DNA of 64,000 nt from an uncultured Halomonas sp. Its GTDB lineage: Bacteria; Pseudomonadota; Gammaproteobacteria; Pseudomonadales; Halomonadaceae. Shown in pieces: positions 1 to 11,668 of this stretch. The notes under the pieces were generated by a model. The model was given only the letters and a program-made list of their open reading frames with translations, had not been told where the DNA came from and searched no databases. Both the position numbers and the translations under genes were made by a program. The stretch is from the NCBI RefSeq assembly GCF_946887195.1, contig NZ_CAMPKE010000012.1:53589-117588 (forward strand), given 5' to 3'. Within the stretch, counting starts at the first letter, position 1; each line of letters opens with the position of its first letter.

Positions 1-524
1 CCCGGCGTGCGCCAGATCGGTCGCATGATCGGCTGCAATAGCACGCCGCACAGTTCCAGCAGGCCATAACCGATCAATAGCGCCAGAAACACGGCACCGA
101 TCGGCACGATCAGCCCCACCGGAATCACCAGCTTCTCGAACAGAAACGGCAGCATGTCCGGCGTGTGCAGCACCGCTGGGCCCCAGCCGGTCATGGCCAT
201 CACCGCCGCGATGACCCCCAACAGCTTGAGCACGGTGAAGACCTTCTCGGTCACGCTGCGTTTGAAGCGCCCGGTCACCAGCGGGTAGGCCGCCCCGGCG
301 ACGATCAAGGCCAACGCATACCAGCCATCCGCCGCGCCTAGCAAGGCACGCGCGCCGCTGACCATATGATCGAGCGGGATGGTCGTGCGCCCAGCCAGCG
401 TCATCGGTACGAAGAAGATCACGATCCCCAGCAGACTGGGAATGAACAGCCGTAACGCGGTGCGCAGAGAGTAGCGACGCCCTGGAGCGGAAGAAGCGCC
501 GAGCGCCTCGTCATGATGTGACAT
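1..524 (-). CDS. YjiH-family membrane protein (nucleoside-recognition/Gate domain), partial
   Basis: An open frame runs leftward from an ATG at 524 to the window edge, so only the N-terminal ~174 residues are seen. After a short polar start (MSHHDEALGASS) there are hydrophobic stretches typical of a polytopic inner-membrane protein (LRLFIPSLLGIVIFFVPMTL, then further helices) and the pattern PFLFEKLVIPVGLIVPIGAVF. This resembles YjiH/Gate-domain proteins, which often sit inside or beside hut clusters; their substrate is unknown. It diverges from hutI and shares the intergenic region with the two HutC-like palindromes, so co-regulation by histidine is likely (inference). The family call is fairly confident, the function is not. 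Confidence 0.7.
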   Translation of the reverse strand, partial: MSHHDEALGASSAPGRRYSLRTALRLFIPSLLGIVIFFVPMTLAGRTTIPLDHMVSGARALLGAADGWYALALIVAGAAYPLVTGRFKRSVTEKVFTVLKLLGVIAAVMAMTGWGPAVLHTPDMLPFLFEKLVIPVGLIVPIGAVFLALLIGYGLLELCGVLLQPIMRPIWRTP

Positions 525-559
525 GGATGGAACCTCGCGATTGTCGTTGTGCTTTCAAT

Positions 560-571
560 TTGTATATACAA
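560..571. promoter_or_regulatory. Probable HutC operator (copy 1)
   Basis: Perfect 12-bp palindrome TTGTATATACAA, 36 bp upstream of the YjiH-family start. It matches the GntR/HutC-type half-site pattern GTA..TAC known upstream of hut genes in pseudomonads and enterics. An identical copy lies at 752-763, so the two copies bracket the divergent promoter region. Confidence 0.75.
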
Positions 572-751
572 TACAATTCACCGGTCTGTCACGTCTATCC
601 GCCGCACGACCGTCTACGACCAATGTCTAAGCCGTTGTCGCTAATCAGTGCTAGCGAAGCATTGGCGTCATCGTTGGCTTAGCGAGCCGCTGAGCGAAAA
701 ACTGCCTGCGCCGATTGGCATTGACTTGACGGTAGTGTTGGGTTTTCCTAT

Positions 752-763
752 TTGTATATACAA
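752..763. promoter_or_regulatory. Probable HutC operator (copy 2)
   Basis: Second perfect TTGTATATACAA palindrome, 31 bp upstream of the hutI start codon. Identical sequence and placement near the start make repression of hutIGU by a HutC-type repressor with urocanate as inducer likely. No hutC gene lies in the window. Confidence 0.78.
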
Positions 764-794
764 TAGATCGACGCTCGAATCGAAAGGAGGCTTC

Positions 795-2003
795 ATGCCC
801 GATACGACACGCCGGCTGTGGCGCGACATGATCGTGTTCGACGGCCTGTATGAGTTGCCCGAGCCGATGGCGGTGATCATTCAGGGCGAGCGCATCGACA
901 CGCTATGCGCGATGCGCGAATTCGACGAATCGCTTGCCAGGGATGCGCACGATGCCGGTCGCGGCGGCGTGATGACCCCGGGCCTGGTCGATTGCCATAC
1001 CCACCTGGTGTTCGGCGGCAATCGCGCCGATGAATTCGAGCGCCGCCTGGAAGGCGCCAGCTACGCCGAGATCGCTAAGGCCGGCGGCGGCATCCTGAGC
1101 ACCGTGCGCGCCACTCGCGCCGCCAGCGAGGACGAATTATTGGCAAGCGCCCTGCCGCGCCTGCAGGCGCTGATCGACGACGGCGCGACCACGGTGGAAA
1201 TCAAATCCGGCTACGGCCTCACCGTCGAGGACGAATTGAAGATGCTGCGCGTCGCCCGTCGGCTGGGCGAGCGGCTGCCGGTGCGGGTGACCGCCACCCT
1301 GCTCGGCGCACATGCCCTGCCGCCGGAGTACGAGGGGGACAGCGACGGCTACATCGATCTGGTCTGCGACGAGATGATCCCCGCCGCGGCCGCCGCCGGG
1401 CTCGCCGATGCCGTCGACGTATTCTGCGAGACCATCGCCTTTTCGGTCGAGCAGTGCGAGCGCGTGTTCCAGGCCGCCGAAAGACACGGCCTGCCGATCA
1501 AGGCCCATGCCGAGCAGCTCTCCAATCTTGGCGGCAGTGCCATGGCCGCGCGCCACGGGGCGCTGTCGGCGGATCATATCGAGTATCTCGACGAGCAAGG
1601 CGTGATCGCCCTGCGCGATGCCGGCAGCGTCGCGGTGATTCTGCCCGGCGCCTTTCACACCCTGCGCGAAACCCAACTGCCGCCCATCGAGACGCTGCGT
1701 CGGCATGACGTGCCCATGGCGGTGGCCACCGACGCCAACCCCGGCAGCTCGCCATTGTTCCAGCCGACGCTGATGCTCAATCTGGCCTGCACGCTGTTCC
1801 GACTGACCCCGCGCGAGGCGCTGGCCGGGATGACCGCCAACGCCGCTCGCGCGCTGGGGCACATGACGTTCGGGCGCATCGAACCCGGCGCCAGCGCCGA
1901 CCTGTGCGTGTGGGACATCCAGCGCCCCGCCGAGCTGGCCTACGCCGTGCAGCCCGGCCGCCTGCGCCAGCGCGTCTACCGTGGGGAGATCACCCATGGC
2001 TGA
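795..2003 (+). CDS. hutI: Imidazolonepropionase
   Basis: Hydrolyses 4-imidazolone-5-propionate to N-formimidoyl-L-glutamate, the third step of histidine breakdown. The frame is open from 648, but the ATG at 795 is preceded by a strong AAAGGAGG and gives a normal 402-residue protein; starting earlier would translate through the operator. Amidohydrolase metal motif DCHTH is at residues 67-70 (H68, H70), followed by KAHAEQ and the late metal aspartate in [10 protein letters not shown]. It overlaps hutG by 8 bp, so the two are translationally coupled. First gene of the hutIGU unit, under the HutC-like operators. Confidence 0.96.
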   Translation: MPDTTRRLWRDMIVFDGLYELPEPMAVIIQGERIDTLCAMREFDESLARDAHDAGRGGVMTPGLVDCHTHLVFGGNRADEFERRLEGASYAEIAKAGGGILSTVRATRAASEDELLASALPRLQALIDDGATTVEIKSGYGLTVEDELKMLRVARRLGERLPVRVTATLLGAHALPPEYEGDSDGYIDLVCDEMIPAAAAAGLADAVDVFCETIAFSVEQCERVFQAAERHGLPIKAHAEQLSNLGGSAMAARHGALSADHIEYLDEQGVIALRDAGSVAVILPGAFHTLRETQLPPIETLRRHDVPMAVATDANPGSSPLFQPTLMLNLACTLFRLTPREALAGMTANAARALGHMTFGRIEPGASADLCVWDIQRPAELAYAVQPGRLRQRVYRGEITHG

Positions 2004-2937
2004 GCGTATCGACATGCGCGTCTGGCAAGGCCGCACCGACCCCGAACCGGACAGCCTGCGCTGGCACCAGTGCATCCAACCACTTGCCGACACCAGTTCG
2101 CCGGGCGCCGCCCTGCTCGGCTTCGACTCGGACGCCGGCGTCAAGCGCAACCAGGGCCGGCCCGGTGCCGCCGGTGGGCCGCTGGCGATTCGCCGGGCAC
2201 TGGCCAATCTGGCCTGGCATCGTGATGGCGCGGCGTTCGATGCCGGCGATGTCGTCTGCGAAAACGATGCGCTGGAAGGCGCGCAGGATCGCCTCGCCGA
2301 GCGCGTCGCCAGCCTGCTCGATGCCGGCCATTTCCCGCTGGTGCTGGGCGGCGGTCACGAAGTCGCCTTCGGCAGTTGGCTGGGCCTGGCCCAGCACCTA
2401 GAAGGTCCGGAGCAGGCGCCGAGAATCGGCATTATCAATCTCGATGCGCACTTCGACCTGCGCGACCCGGCTTACGTGCGCTCTTCGGGCACGCCCTTCG
2501 CCCAGATCGCCGAACGATGTCGCCAGCGCAACTGGCCGTTTCGCTACGCCTGCCTGGGCGTGAGCCGGGCGAGCAATACCCGTGCACTGTTTAGCCGCGC
2601 CGAGGAGCTCGATGTATTGGTGCGCGAGGATCGTGAGTTCGATGTCCGCAAACTCGATGCCCTCATCCGCGACGTCGAGCGCTTCATGGTGCGCTGCGAT
2701 CACCTCTACCTGACCGTCGATCTCGACGTGCTGCCCACCTGCGAGGCCCCGGGCGTCAGCGCCCCGGCCGCGCGCGGCGTGCCGCTGGCGTTGCTCGAGC
2801 CTTTGATCGAGACCGTTCGCGACAGCGGCAAGCTGCGCCTGGCCGATCTCGCCGAGCTCAACCCCCAACACGACATCGACAACCGTACCGCCCGCGTCGC
2901 CGCGCGGCTGGTGCATCTATTGACCCTGAACAGTTAA
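1996..2937 (+). CDS. hutG: Formimidoylglutamase
   Basis: Arginase/ureohydrolase-fold enzyme releasing formamide from N-formimidoyl-L-glutamate to give glutamate. The two-manganese ligands are all visible: GGGH (H121), NLDAHFD (D150, H152, D154) and TVDLDV (D242, D244). The chosen ATG has GGGGAG just upstream and overlaps the end of hutI; 313 residues is normal for the family. Its presence, with no deiminase (hutF) seen, indicates the four-step hut route ending in formamide rather than the five-step formylglutamate route. Confidence 0.95.
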   Translation: MAERIDMRVWQGRTDPEPDSLRWHQCIQPLADTSSPGAALLGFDSDAGVKRNQGRPGAAGGPLAIRRALANLAWHRDGAAFDAGDVVCENDALEGAQDRLAERVASLLDAGHFPLVLGGGHEVAFGSWLGLAQHLEGPEQAPRIGIINLDAHFDLRDPAYVRSSGTPFAQIAERCRQRNWPFRYACLGVSRASNTRALFSRAEELDVLVREDREFDVRKLDALIRDVERFMVRCDHLYLTVDLDVLPTCEAPGVSAPAARGVPLALLEPLIETVRDSGKLRLADLAELNPQHDIDNRTARVAARLVHLLTLNS

Positions 2938-2952
2938 CAAGAGAGCCGACCC

Positions 2953-4632
2953 ATGACCCAGCACGACAAACGCCATGACACGACCCGCCATATAGTCGCA
3001 CCCACCGGTATCGAACTCAGTTGCAAGAGCTGGCTGACCGAAGCGCCGCTGCGCATGCTGATGAACAACCTGCACCCGGACGTGGCCGAGCGCCCCGAGG
3101 AACTCGTCGTCTATGGCGGCATCGGTCGCGCCGCCCGCGACTGGGCGTGCTTCGACAAGATCGTCGAAGTCCTCAAGCGCCTGGAGGACGACCAGTCGCT
3201 GCTGATCCAGTCCGGCAAGCCGGTGGGCGTGTTCGAGACCCACAAGGACGCGCCGCGCGTGCTGATCGCCAACTCCAATCTGGTACCGGCCTGGGCCAAT
3301 TGGGAGCACTTCAACGAGCTCGATCGCAAGGGCTTGATGATGTATGGCCAGATGACCGCCGGTTCGTGGATCTACATCGGCTCCCAGGGCATCGTCCAGG
3401 GTACCTATGAAACCTTCGTCGAGGCCGGGCGCCAGCATTACGACGGCAAACTCCAGGGGCGTTGGATCCTCACCGCCGGCCTCGGTGGCATGGGCGGCGC
3501 TCAGCCGCTAGCGTCGACGCTGGCCGGTGCCTGCTCATTGAATATCGAATGCCAGCAGTCGCGTATCGATTTTCGCCTGCGCACCCGCTATCTCGACGAA
3601 CAGGCCGACGATCTCGACGACGCCCTGGCGCGTATCGAGAAATACACCCAGGCAGGCCAGGCGGTCTCCATCGGCCTGTGCGCCAACGCCGCCGACGTGC
3701 TGCCGGAACTGGTCAAGCGGGGCGTGCGCCCGGATATGGTCACCGACCAGACCAGCGCTCACGACCCGCTGCACGGCTATCTGCCCGCGGGCTGGGCCTG
3801 GGACGACTACGTGGCGCGCGGCAAGTCCGAGCCCGAGGCGGTGGTCAAGGCCGCCAAGCAGTCCATGGCGGTGCACGTCCAGGCCATGCTCGATTTTCAG
3901 AAGATGGGCATCCCGACCTTCGACTACGGCAACAACATCCGCCAGATGGCCCAGGAGGAAGGCATCAGTAATGCCTTCGACTTCCCCGGCTTCGTACCGG
4001 CCTATATTCGCCCGCTGTTCTGCCAGGGCATCGGCCCGTTCCGCTGGGTGGCGCTATCCGGCGATCCGGAGGACATCTACAAGACCGACGCCAAGGTCAA
4101 GGAACTGATCCCCGACGACCCGCACCTGCACAACTGGCTCGACATGGCCCGCGAGCGCATCAGCTTCCAGGGCCTGCCGGCGCGCATCTGCTGGGTCGGC
4201 CTGAAGGATCGCGCGCGGCTCGGCCAGGCGTTCAATGAGATGGTCGCCAGCGGCGAACTCAAGGCGCCTATCGTCATCGGCCGCGATCACCTGGACTCCG
4301 GCTCGGTGGCCAGCCCCAACCGCGAGACCGAATCGATGATCGACGGCAGTGATGCGGTCTCCGACTGGCCGCTGCTCAACGCCCTGCTCAACACCGCCGG
4401 CGGCGCCACCTGGGTCTCGCTGCATCACGGCGGCGGCGTGGGCATGGGCTACTCCCAACATGCCGGCGTGGTGATCGTCGCCGATGGCACCGACGACGCA
4501 CACAAACGCCTCGGGCGCGTGCTGCGTAACGACCCCGGCACCGGGGTGATGCGCCATGCCGATGCCGGTTACGATATCGCCAAACGAAGCGCCCGCGAGA
4601 ATGGTCTGGATCTGCCAATGCTCGATAAGTAA
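2953..4632 (+). CDS. hutU: Urocanate hydratase
   Basis: Converts urocanate to imidazolone-propionate with tightly bound NAD+. The 559-residue length is standard. The Rossmann-like glycine-rich motif [10 protein letters not shown] begins near residue 176, and ARICWVG holds C413, equivalent to the essential cysteine of Pseudomonas urocanase. It follows hutG by 15 bp with its own ribosome site (AAGAGAG), third in the hutIGU unit. The 221 bp to hutH contain a small hairpin at 4727-4742 (CCGCCAT/ATGGCGG) and no HutC-like palindrome. Confidence 0.96.
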   Translation: MTQHDKRHDTTRHIVAPTGIELSCKSWLTEAPLRMLMNNLHPDVAERPEELVVYGGIGRAARDWACFDKIVEVLKRLEDDQSLLIQSGKPVGVFETHKDAPRVLIANSNLVPAWANWEHFNELDRKGLMMYGQMTAGSWIYIGSQGIVQGTYETFVEAGRQHYDGKLQGRWILTAGLGGMGGAQPLASTLAGACSLNIECQQSRIDFRLRTRYLDEQADDLDDALARIEKYTQAGQAVSIGLCANAADVLPELVKRGVRPDMVTDQTSAHDPLHGYLPAGWAWDDYVARGKSEPEAVVKAAKQSMAVHVQAMLDFQKMGIPTFDYGNNIRQMAQEEGISNAFDFPGFVPAYIRPLFCQGIGPFRWVALSGDPEDIYKTDAKVKELIPDDPHLHNWLDMARERISFQGLPARICWVGLKDRARLGQAFNEMVASGELKAPIVIGRDHLDSGSVASPNRETESMIDGSDAVSDWPLLNALLNTAGGATWVSLHHGGGVGMGYSQHAGVVIVADGTDDAHKRLGRVLRNDPGTGVMRHADAGYDIAKRSARENGLDLPMLDK

Positions 4633-4853
4633 GAACACGAACATCAGGCGCGATGAGCGCCGGGGACAAGTCGAAACGAGGGTTATTCGCCAGGGCCAGA
4701 AAAGGCTCCATACCATTCTGGCATTCCCGCCATCCATGGCGGTCAGATAGCGAATATAGCGCCCAGGGACGGGTTTACAGCGCCCTCGTGTAGGTTTGTC
4801 GCCAGAGTAGCTCATCGCCCTCGCTGCACACGCTTTCTCAGGAGATCCACTTC

Positions 4854-6386
4854 ATGCCCCATCTCGAGATTCAACCGGGAAAGATGACCCTGGCGCAGTG
4901 GCGCCAAGTCTTCGAATCGCCCCAGCAAGTCGTTTTGCCCGAGAGCGCCAACGCCGCCATCGAAGCCGCCGTCGATTGCGTCAATCAGGTCGTGGCGGAA
5001 GACCGCACCGTCTATGGCATCAATACCGGCTTCGGCCTGCTGGCACAGACGCGTATCGCCCACGACCAGCTAGAGAGCCTGCAGCGCTCTCTGGTGCTGT
5101 CGCACGCCACCGGCGTCGGCGAGCCTATCGACGATGCCCTGGTGCGGCTGATCATGGTGCTCAAGGTCAACAGCCTGGCGCGCGGCTTCTCGGGCATCCG
5201 TCGCCAGGTCATCGACGCGCTGATCGCGCTGGTCAATGCCGAGGTCTACCCACGCATTCCGCTCAAGGGCTCGGTGGGCGCGTCGGGCGATCTGGCACCG
5301 CTCGCCCACATGAGCGTGGTGCTGCTCGGCGAGGGCCAGGCGCGTCATCGTGGCGAATGGCTGCCGGCTCGCGAAGCGCTGGCCATCGCCGGGCTCGAAC
5401 CGCTGGCGCTGGCGCCCAAGGAGGGTCTGGCGCTGCTCAACGGCACCCAGGTCTCCACCGCCTATGCATTGAAAGGGTTGTTCGAAGCCGAGGATCTATA
5501 TGCCGCCGCCACCGTGTGCGGCGCGCTGACCGTGGAAGCGACACTCAGTTCGCGCGCACCCTTCGATGCGCGCATTCACGAGGTGCGCGGTCAGCACGGC
5601 CAGATCGATGCCGCCGCGGCCTACCGCCATCTGCTCGGTGAGCGCAGCAGTATCAGCGACTCGCACCGCGATTGTGACAAGGTCCAGGATCCCTACTCGC
5701 TACGCTGCCAACCGCAGGTGATGGGCGCCTGCCTGACGCAGATTCGCCAGGCCGCCGAGGTACTGGCCATCGAGGCCAACGCGGTCTCCGACAACCCGCT
5801 GGTGTTTACCGACAATGACGATATTATCTCCGGCGGCAATTTCCACGCCGAGCCGGTGGCCATGGCCGCCGACAACCTGGCGCTGGCCATCGCCGAGATC
5901 GGCTCGCTCACCGAGCGGCGCATCTCGCTGATGATGGATAAACACATGTCGCAATTGCCGCCGTTTCTGGTCGAAAAGGGCGGGGTCAATTCGGGATTCA
6001 TGATCGCCCAGGTCACCGCCGCGGCGCTGGCCAGCGAGAACAAGGCACTGGCCCACCCGCACAGTGTCGACAGCCTGCCGACCTCGGCCAACCAGGAGGA
6101 TCACGTCTCGATGGCGCCGGCCGCCGGCAAGCGGCTATGGGAAATGGCCGACAATGTGCGCGGTACCATCGCCATCGAGTGGCTGGCCGCCTGCCAGGGG
6201 TTGGATTTCCGTCAAGGCCTCAAGACCACCGAGCGCCTGGAGCGAGCCCGCCAGGCGCTGCGCGACAAGGTGAGTCACTATGACAGGGACCGCTTTTTCG
6301 CCCCGGATCTCGATGCCGCGAGCGATTTGTTGCATCATCACGCGCTGGCCGAACTGCTGCCCGTCGGATTGTTGCCCAGTCACTGA
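4854..6386 (+). CDS. hutH: Histidine ammonia-lyase
   Basis: Deaminates histidine to urocanate, the first step of the pathway. The MIO cofactor-forming triad Ala-Ser-Gly is at residues 143-145 in [11 protein letters not shown]; the nearby NTGFGLL and the later EPVAMAADN and [11 protein letters not shown] segments are family signatures. 510 residues is the usual length. It is separated from hutU by 221 bp, so it may have its own promoter, and is followed by a transporter, giving an uptake-and-deamination unit downstream of the hutIGU unit. Confidence 0.96.
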   Translation: MPHLEIQPGKMTLAQWRQVFESPQQVVLPESANAAIEAAVDCVNQVVAEDRTVYGINTGFGLLAQTRIAHDQLESLQRSLVLSHATGVGEPIDDALVRLIMVLKVNSLARGFSGIRRQVIDALIALVNAEVYPRIPLKGSVGASGDLAPLAHMSVVLLGEGQARHRGEWLPAREALAIAGLEPLALAPKEGLALLNGTQVSTAYALKGLFEAEDLYAAATVCGALTVEATLSSRAPFDARIHEVRGQHGQIDAAAAYRHLLGERSSISDSHRDCDKVQDPYSLRCQPQVMGACLTQIRQAAEVLAIEANAVSDNPLVFTDNDDIISGGNFHAEPVAMAADNLALAIAEIGSLTERRISLMMDKHMSQLPPFLVEKGGVNSGFMIAQVTAAALASENKALAHPHSVDSLPTSANQEDHVSMAPAAGKRLWEMADNVRGTIAIEWLAACQGLDFRQGLKTTERLERARQALRDKVSHYDRDRFFAPDLDAASDLLHHHALAELLPVGLLPSH

Positions 6387-6457
6387 TCCCCTGCCCCGTG
6401 GCATGCCATGGGGCAGCGCCGTTTCGCCTCGTCAACAAACGCAACCGAAGGATAACG

Positions 6458-7822
6458 ATGAATGCTATCGTGCTGGCCATCCTGGTAATGGTCACTCTGA
6501 GTCTTGCCCGTGTTTCCGTGGTCTTCGCGCTGATCGCCGCCGCGCTGGTGGGCGGTCTTTACAGCGGGATGAGCGTTTCCGCCATTCTCGAGGCCTTCAA
6601 TGCCGGGTTGGGTAACGGCGCGACCATTGCCCTGGCCTATGCCACGCTTGGCGCCTTCGCCGTGGCACTATCTCGCTCCGGTATCACCGAGTCGCTCTCG
6701 GCCAAGGCCATCGACCGGCTGAGGCTGGATAACGGTATCCCCCATCGCAGCGGCATCTACTTCGCCGTGCTGGGAATTCTGCTGGTTGCCGCGGTGAGCT
6801 CGCAGAACCTCATTCCCGTGCATATCGCTTTCATTCCCATCCTGGTGCCACCGCTGCTGAAGCTGATGAACCATCTGCGCATGGATCGCCGCGCCGCGGC
6901 CTGTGTCATCACTTTCGGCATCACCGCGCCCTATATGCTATTGCCGGTCGGCTTCGGCGCGATCTTTCTCAATGACATCCTGCTGGCCAATCTCAACGAA
7001 GCCGGTGCTTCGCTGGGCCTGAGCGTGACGGCACGCATGGTACCGATGGCCATGATCATACCCATCGCCGGCATGGCCATCGGGCTAATCGTGGCGGTAT
7101 TGTTCAGCTATCGCCGTCGGCGCGATTATGAAGATCGCGATCTGGCCCATGGCGAGCATCACAAGGCTCAAGTCGCGGCAAGAATCGAAACCGCCAACCG
7201 CTTGTCGCGCTGGCAAAAGGCCGTGCTGGTGATTGCCATCGTGGGGGCGCTCGTCACTCAGCTCACGTTCGATTCCATGGTGCTGGGCGGCATTCTCGGC
7301 TTCGCCGTCCTCTCGGTGAGCGGTGTGTTCCGCTGGCGCGAACAGGACGACATATTCACCGAAGGCATGCGCATGTTGGCGTTGGTGGGCTTCATCATGA
7401 TCGCCGCTGCCGGCTTCGCCGGCGTGATGCAGGCCAGCGGTGAAGTCGAAACGCTGGTTCAGAGCTCGGTGGATGTGATCGGCGACAACCGCGGCCTTGC
7501 GGCGCTGATCATGCTGCTGGTGGGGCTGTTCATCACCATGGGCATCGGCTCGTCGTTCTCCACCATTCCGATCATCGCCTCGCTGTACGTGCCACTGGCG
7601 ATCAATTTCGGCTTTTCGCCCATGGCCACGATCGCCCTGGTCGGCACGGCGGCGGCACTCGGCGATGCCGGCTCACCGGCTTCCGATTCGACGCTGGGCC
7701 CGACCGCCGGCCTCAATGCCGATGGCCAGCACGATCATATCTGGGAAACCTGCGTTCCGACCTTCCTGCACTACAATATCCCGTTGATCGTCTTCGGCTG
7801 GATCGCTGCCATGACGCTTTGA
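6458..7822 (+). CDS. Na+/H+ antiporter-family (NhaC/YuiF-type) transporter, probable histidine permease
   Basis: A 454-residue polytopic membrane protein starting at the ATG with AAGGA upstream. Hydrophobic helices run the length of the protein, with the paired motifs SSQNLIPVHIAFIPILVPP and SSFSTIPIIASLYVP and the signature GDAGSPASDSTLGPT, typical of the NhaC/YuiF ion-transporter branch. Homologues of this branch lie in hut clusters and are annotated as histidine or amino-acid transporters. Position 71 bp after hutH supports histidine or urocanate uptake; that role is inference from context. Confidence 0.82.
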   Translation: MNAIVLAILVMVTLSLARVSVVFALIAAALVGGLYSGMSVSAILEAFNAGLGNGATIALAYATLGAFAVALSRSGITESLSAKAIDRLRLDNGIPHRSGIYFAVLGILLVAAVSSQNLIPVHIAFIPILVPPLLKLMNHLRMDRRAAACVITFGITAPYMLLPVGFGAIFLNDILLANLNEAGASLGLSVTARMVPMAMIIPIAGMAIGLIVAVLFSYRRRRDYEDRDLAHGEHHKAQVAARIETANRLSRWQKAVLVIAIVGALVTQLTFDSMVLGGILGFAVLSVSGVFRWREQDDIFTEGMRMLALVGFIMIAAAGFAGVMQASGEVETLVQSSVDVIGDNRGLAALIMLLVGLFITMGIGSSFSTIPIIASLYVPLAINFGFSPMATIALVGTAAALGDAGSPASDSTLGPTAGLNADGQHDHIWETCVPTFLHYNIPLIVFGWIAAMTL

Positions 7823-8071
7823 GCGATTCGCCGCGACACGCCGGGCCAGTAACGACGCAACGCATCAGCGTTATCAATAATCACAATTTTAAATCGTCAT
7901 CCATTTCCAAAACAAATAGATAACGAGCTCTGCTAAGCTAACGCTGTTCTGACGCGACGCACCCCAACGAGTGACCCTCACGCTTCGTCCGCTTTACGCA
8001 GTAGCGTTTCACGTTACGGCCAAAGCCGATCGTCGCGCCAGGCGCCACCACATAATAAAAGGAGACGCCGA

Positions 8072-8737
8072 TTGGAACTGCTGCAATACGTTTTCGACAA
8101 TTGGGAGCTGTTGGCCAACCGGTCCCTGGAACATATCGCCCTGGTGGGCGTCGCGGTAGGCATCGCCACGCTGACCGGGGTTCCCATCGGCATCGCCATT
8201 ACCCAGAACGAGCGCGCGGCCAAGAGCGTGCTGTATATCGCCTCGATCATCGTCACGATTCCCTCGATCGCCCTGTTCGGAATCATGATTCCGCTGCTGT
8301 CGATATTCGGCCACGGCATCGGCTACGTGCCGGCGGTGATCGCCGTGTTGCTCTATTCGCAATTGCCGATCATCCGCAACACCTATACCGCGATCAACAA
8401 CGTCAATCCGGCGCTGCGCGAAGCCGCGCGCGGGGTCGGCATGGGTTCCGGCCAGCGCCTGCGGATGGTCGAGATTCCCCTGGCGGTACCGGTGATCATG
8501 GCCGGCGTGCGCACCGCCGTGGTGCTCAACATCGGCGTAATGGCGATCGCCGCCTATATCGGTGCCGGCGGGCTTGGCACCTTCATCAGCCGTGGCATTT
8601 CCCAATCCGACCCACGCCAGTTGATCGTCGGCGCCGTTGCCGTCAGCCTGCTGGCGATCATCGTCGATTACTCCCTGCTGGCGCTACAGAAGCGCCTGAC
8701 GCCCAAGGGCATGGAGCGCGACGCCTCCGCCGCTTGA
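8072..8737 (+). CDS. Quaternary-amine ABC transporter permease (OpuCB/YehW-type)
   Basis: 221-residue inner-membrane permease. Start is a TTG with AAAAGGAG seven bases upstream; no ATG fits. It has five to six hydrophobic segments and the binding-protein-dependent permease EAA loop (ALREAARGVGMGSGQRLRMV) that contacts the ATPase. First gene of a permease-ATPase-permease-binding protein set with the same order as yehW-X-Y-Z. The 249 bp upstream separate it from the hut transporter and should contain its promoter. Substrates of the family are glycine betaine, choline, carnitine and similar; the exact ligand cannot be read here. Confidence 0.86.
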   Translation: MELLQYVFDNWELLANRSLEHIALVGVAVGIATLTGVPIGIAITQNERAAKSVLYIASIIVTIPSIALFGIMIPLLSIFGHGIGYVPAVIAVLLYSQLPIIRNTYTAINNVNPALREAARGVGMGSGQRLRMVEIPLAVPVIMAGVRTAVVLNIGVMAIAAYIGAGGLGTFISRGISQSDPRQLIVGAVAVSLLAIIVDYSLLALQKRLTPKGMERDASAA

Positions 8738-8771
8738 GTGCGCTTTCCGGCTAACCAGACAAGGACAACTC

Positions 8772-9926
<1,155 letters not shown>

Positions 9927-9930
9927 GCCC

Positions 9931-10656
9931 ATGCGTTCATTGCAAGGAGCCTGGCGGATACTGCTGGCGGTGCTGATCTTCGCCGCCGGCATATGGACCC
10001 AGCGCAGTGGCCTGGTCGAAGAGTTCCTGTTCTACCTGCCCGACGTCCGCTATCAGCTGATCCAGCATTTGCAGCTGGTGGCGATGTCCGGCGGCCTGGC
10101 GATCGCCGTCGCCATCCCGCTCGGCGTGCTGTTGTCGCGGCCGCGCATGGCACGGGTCGCCGAATCGCTGATGCAGGTGCTGAACATCGGCACCACCATC
10201 CCTACCCTGGCGATCCTCGCGCTGTCGATGAGCTTTCTCGGCATCGGTACCCTGCCGGCGGTATTCGGCCTGTTCGTCGCCACGCTGCTGCCGATCACCC
10301 GCAATACCTATGTCGGCCTCAAGGGCGTCTCGCCGGCGCTGATGGAAGCCGCCGCCGGTATCGGCATGTCGCCGACCCAGCGCCTGCTGCGCGTCGAGCT
10401 GCCGAATGCCCTGTATGTGATTTTCGCCGGCGTGCGCACCGCGATGGCGCTCAACGTCGGCACCGTACCGCTGGCCTTTCTGATCGGCGCCGGCGGCCTC
10501 GGCGCGCTGATCTTCACCGGCATCGCGCTCTACGATCCGGTGATGATGCTGGCCGGTGCCATCACCACCTCACTGCTGGCAGTCGTCGTCGATACGCTGA
10601 TTGCCATCGTGGCCTTTCTCGTCGTGCCGCGCGGGGTCAATCCCACGCGTGCCTGA
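9931..10656 (+). CDS. Quaternary-amine ABC transporter permease (OpuCD/YehY-type)
   Basis: 241-residue second permease. A first hydrophobic helix is followed by a longer periplasmic loop and the transport domain with EAA-type loop ALMEAAAGIGMSPTQRLLRVE. It starts 4 bp after the ATPase stop codon, so translation is coupled. With the 8072 permease it would form the heterodimeric membrane channel. Confidence 0.88.
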   Translation: MRSLQGAWRILLAVLIFAAGIWTQRSGLVEEFLFYLPDVRYQLIQHLQLVAMSGGLAIAVAIPLGVLLSRPRMARVAESLMQVLNIGTTIPTLAILALSMSFLGIGTLPAVFGLFVATLLPITRNTYVGLKGVSPALMEAAAGIGMSPTQRLLRVELPNALYVIFAGVRTAMALNVGTVPLAFLIGAGGLGALIFTGIALYDPVMMLAGAITTSLLAVVVDTLIAIVAFLVVPRGVNPTRA

Positions 10657-10704
10657 TTCAACCCAGCAAGTGATAACGAGCAACGCTCAATCGAGGAGAG
10701 CAGC

Positions 10705-11589
10705 ATGAAAAAACAACTACTGACCACCCTGGCCGGCGTCGCCCTCGCCGCAACGATGTCGACCGCGCAGGCCGAGGAGATCGTCGTTGGCGGCAAGAAC
10801 TTCACCGAGCAACTGATTCTCGCCGACATGACCGCAACGTATCTCGAAGGGCTCGGCTACGAGGTCGAGAAACGCGACGGCATGGGTACCACCATTCTGC
10901 GTCAGGCGCAGCTCAACGATCAGGTCGACCTGTATTGGGGCTATACCGGCACCTCGTTGATTACCTTCAACAAGGTCACCGAGGATCTGTCGCGGGAGGA
11001 AACCTATCAGCGCGTCAAGGAGCTCGATGCCGAGAAGGGCCTGGTGTGGCTGGAGCCCTCCGATGCCAACAACACTTATGCGCTGGCCATGCGCGCGGAA
11101 GATGCCGACAAGCGCGGCATCGAATCGATCTCCGATCTGGCGGCATTGATCAATGGCGGCGAGACCATGACCCTGGCGTCCAACGCCGAGTTCTATGCCC
11201 GCGACGACGGCCTGCGCCCATTGCAGGAGACCTACGGTTTCGAGTTCGGCCGCGCCAACGTCAAGCGCATGGATTTCGGCCTGACCCTGCCGACGCTCGA
11301 CCAGAAAAACGTCGATGTCGCCATGGCGACGGCTACCGACGGCCGCATTCCGGCCTTCGATCTGGTGATTCTCGAAGACGACAAGGGGTTCTTCCCGGCC
11401 TACGCGCTGACGCCGGTGGTGCGTGAGGAGGTTCTCGAAGCCAATCCCAAGCTCGCCGAGCAGTTGAACAAGCTCTCCACGCTGATCGACGATGCGACCA
11501 TGGCCAAGCTCAACGCGCGCGTCGATGTCGATCAGGAGACCATCGAGCACGTCGCCACGGATTTCCTCGAGCAGCACGACTTGCTGTAA
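10705..11589 (+). CDS. Quaternary-amine ABC transporter substrate-binding protein (OpuCC/YehZ/ProX-type)
   Basis: 294-residue periplasmic receptor with a clear Sec signal peptide (MKKQLLTTLAGVALAATMS, cleavage after AQA near residue 23) and no lipobox cysteine. The mature start GGKNFTEQLILADM and the segment DLYWGYTGTSL are hallmarks of the OpuAC-like fold. A GAGGAG ribosome site precedes the ATG. Last gene of the transporter set; a hairpin at 11614-11639 follows. Ligand is uncertain: betaines are most likely, but hydrophilic histidine betaines (hercynine, ergothioneine) are possible given the hut neighbourhood. Confidence 0.88.
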   Translation: MKKQLLTTLAGVALAATMSTAQAEEIVVGGKNFTEQLILADMTATYLEGLGYEVEKRDGMGTTILRQAQLNDQVDLYWGYTGTSLITFNKVTEDLSREETYQRVKELDAEKGLVWLEPSDANNTYALAMRAEDADKRGIESISDLAALINGGETMTLASNAEFYARDDGLRPLQETYGFEFGRANVKRMDFGLTLPTLDQKNVDVAMATATDGRIPAFDLVILEDDKGFFPAYALTPVVREEVLEANPKLAEQLNKLSTLIDDATMAKLNARVDVDQETIEHVATDFLEQHDLL

Positions 11590-11613
11590 GACTTATCGCT
11601 TTTTCACGAGAAT

Positions 11614-11639
11614 CGAAGACCGCCCCTGGGCGGTCTTCG
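11614..11639. terminator. Hairpin after the ABC transporter operon
   Basis: Perfect 11-bp stem CGAAGACCGCC / GGCGGTCTTCG with a 4-base loop, 25 bp after the binding-protein stop. There is no U-tract after it, so it may be a partial or factor-dependent terminator that lets some transcription continue into the nitrilase gene. Confidence 0.55.
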
Positions 11640-11668
11640 TGCAACAGCGCAGGGAAAGGACAGCATCA

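Noticed and set aside
1137..2207. 356-codon minus-strand frame across hutI and hutG
   Set aside because: Antisense to the two best-supported hut genes and without any motif.
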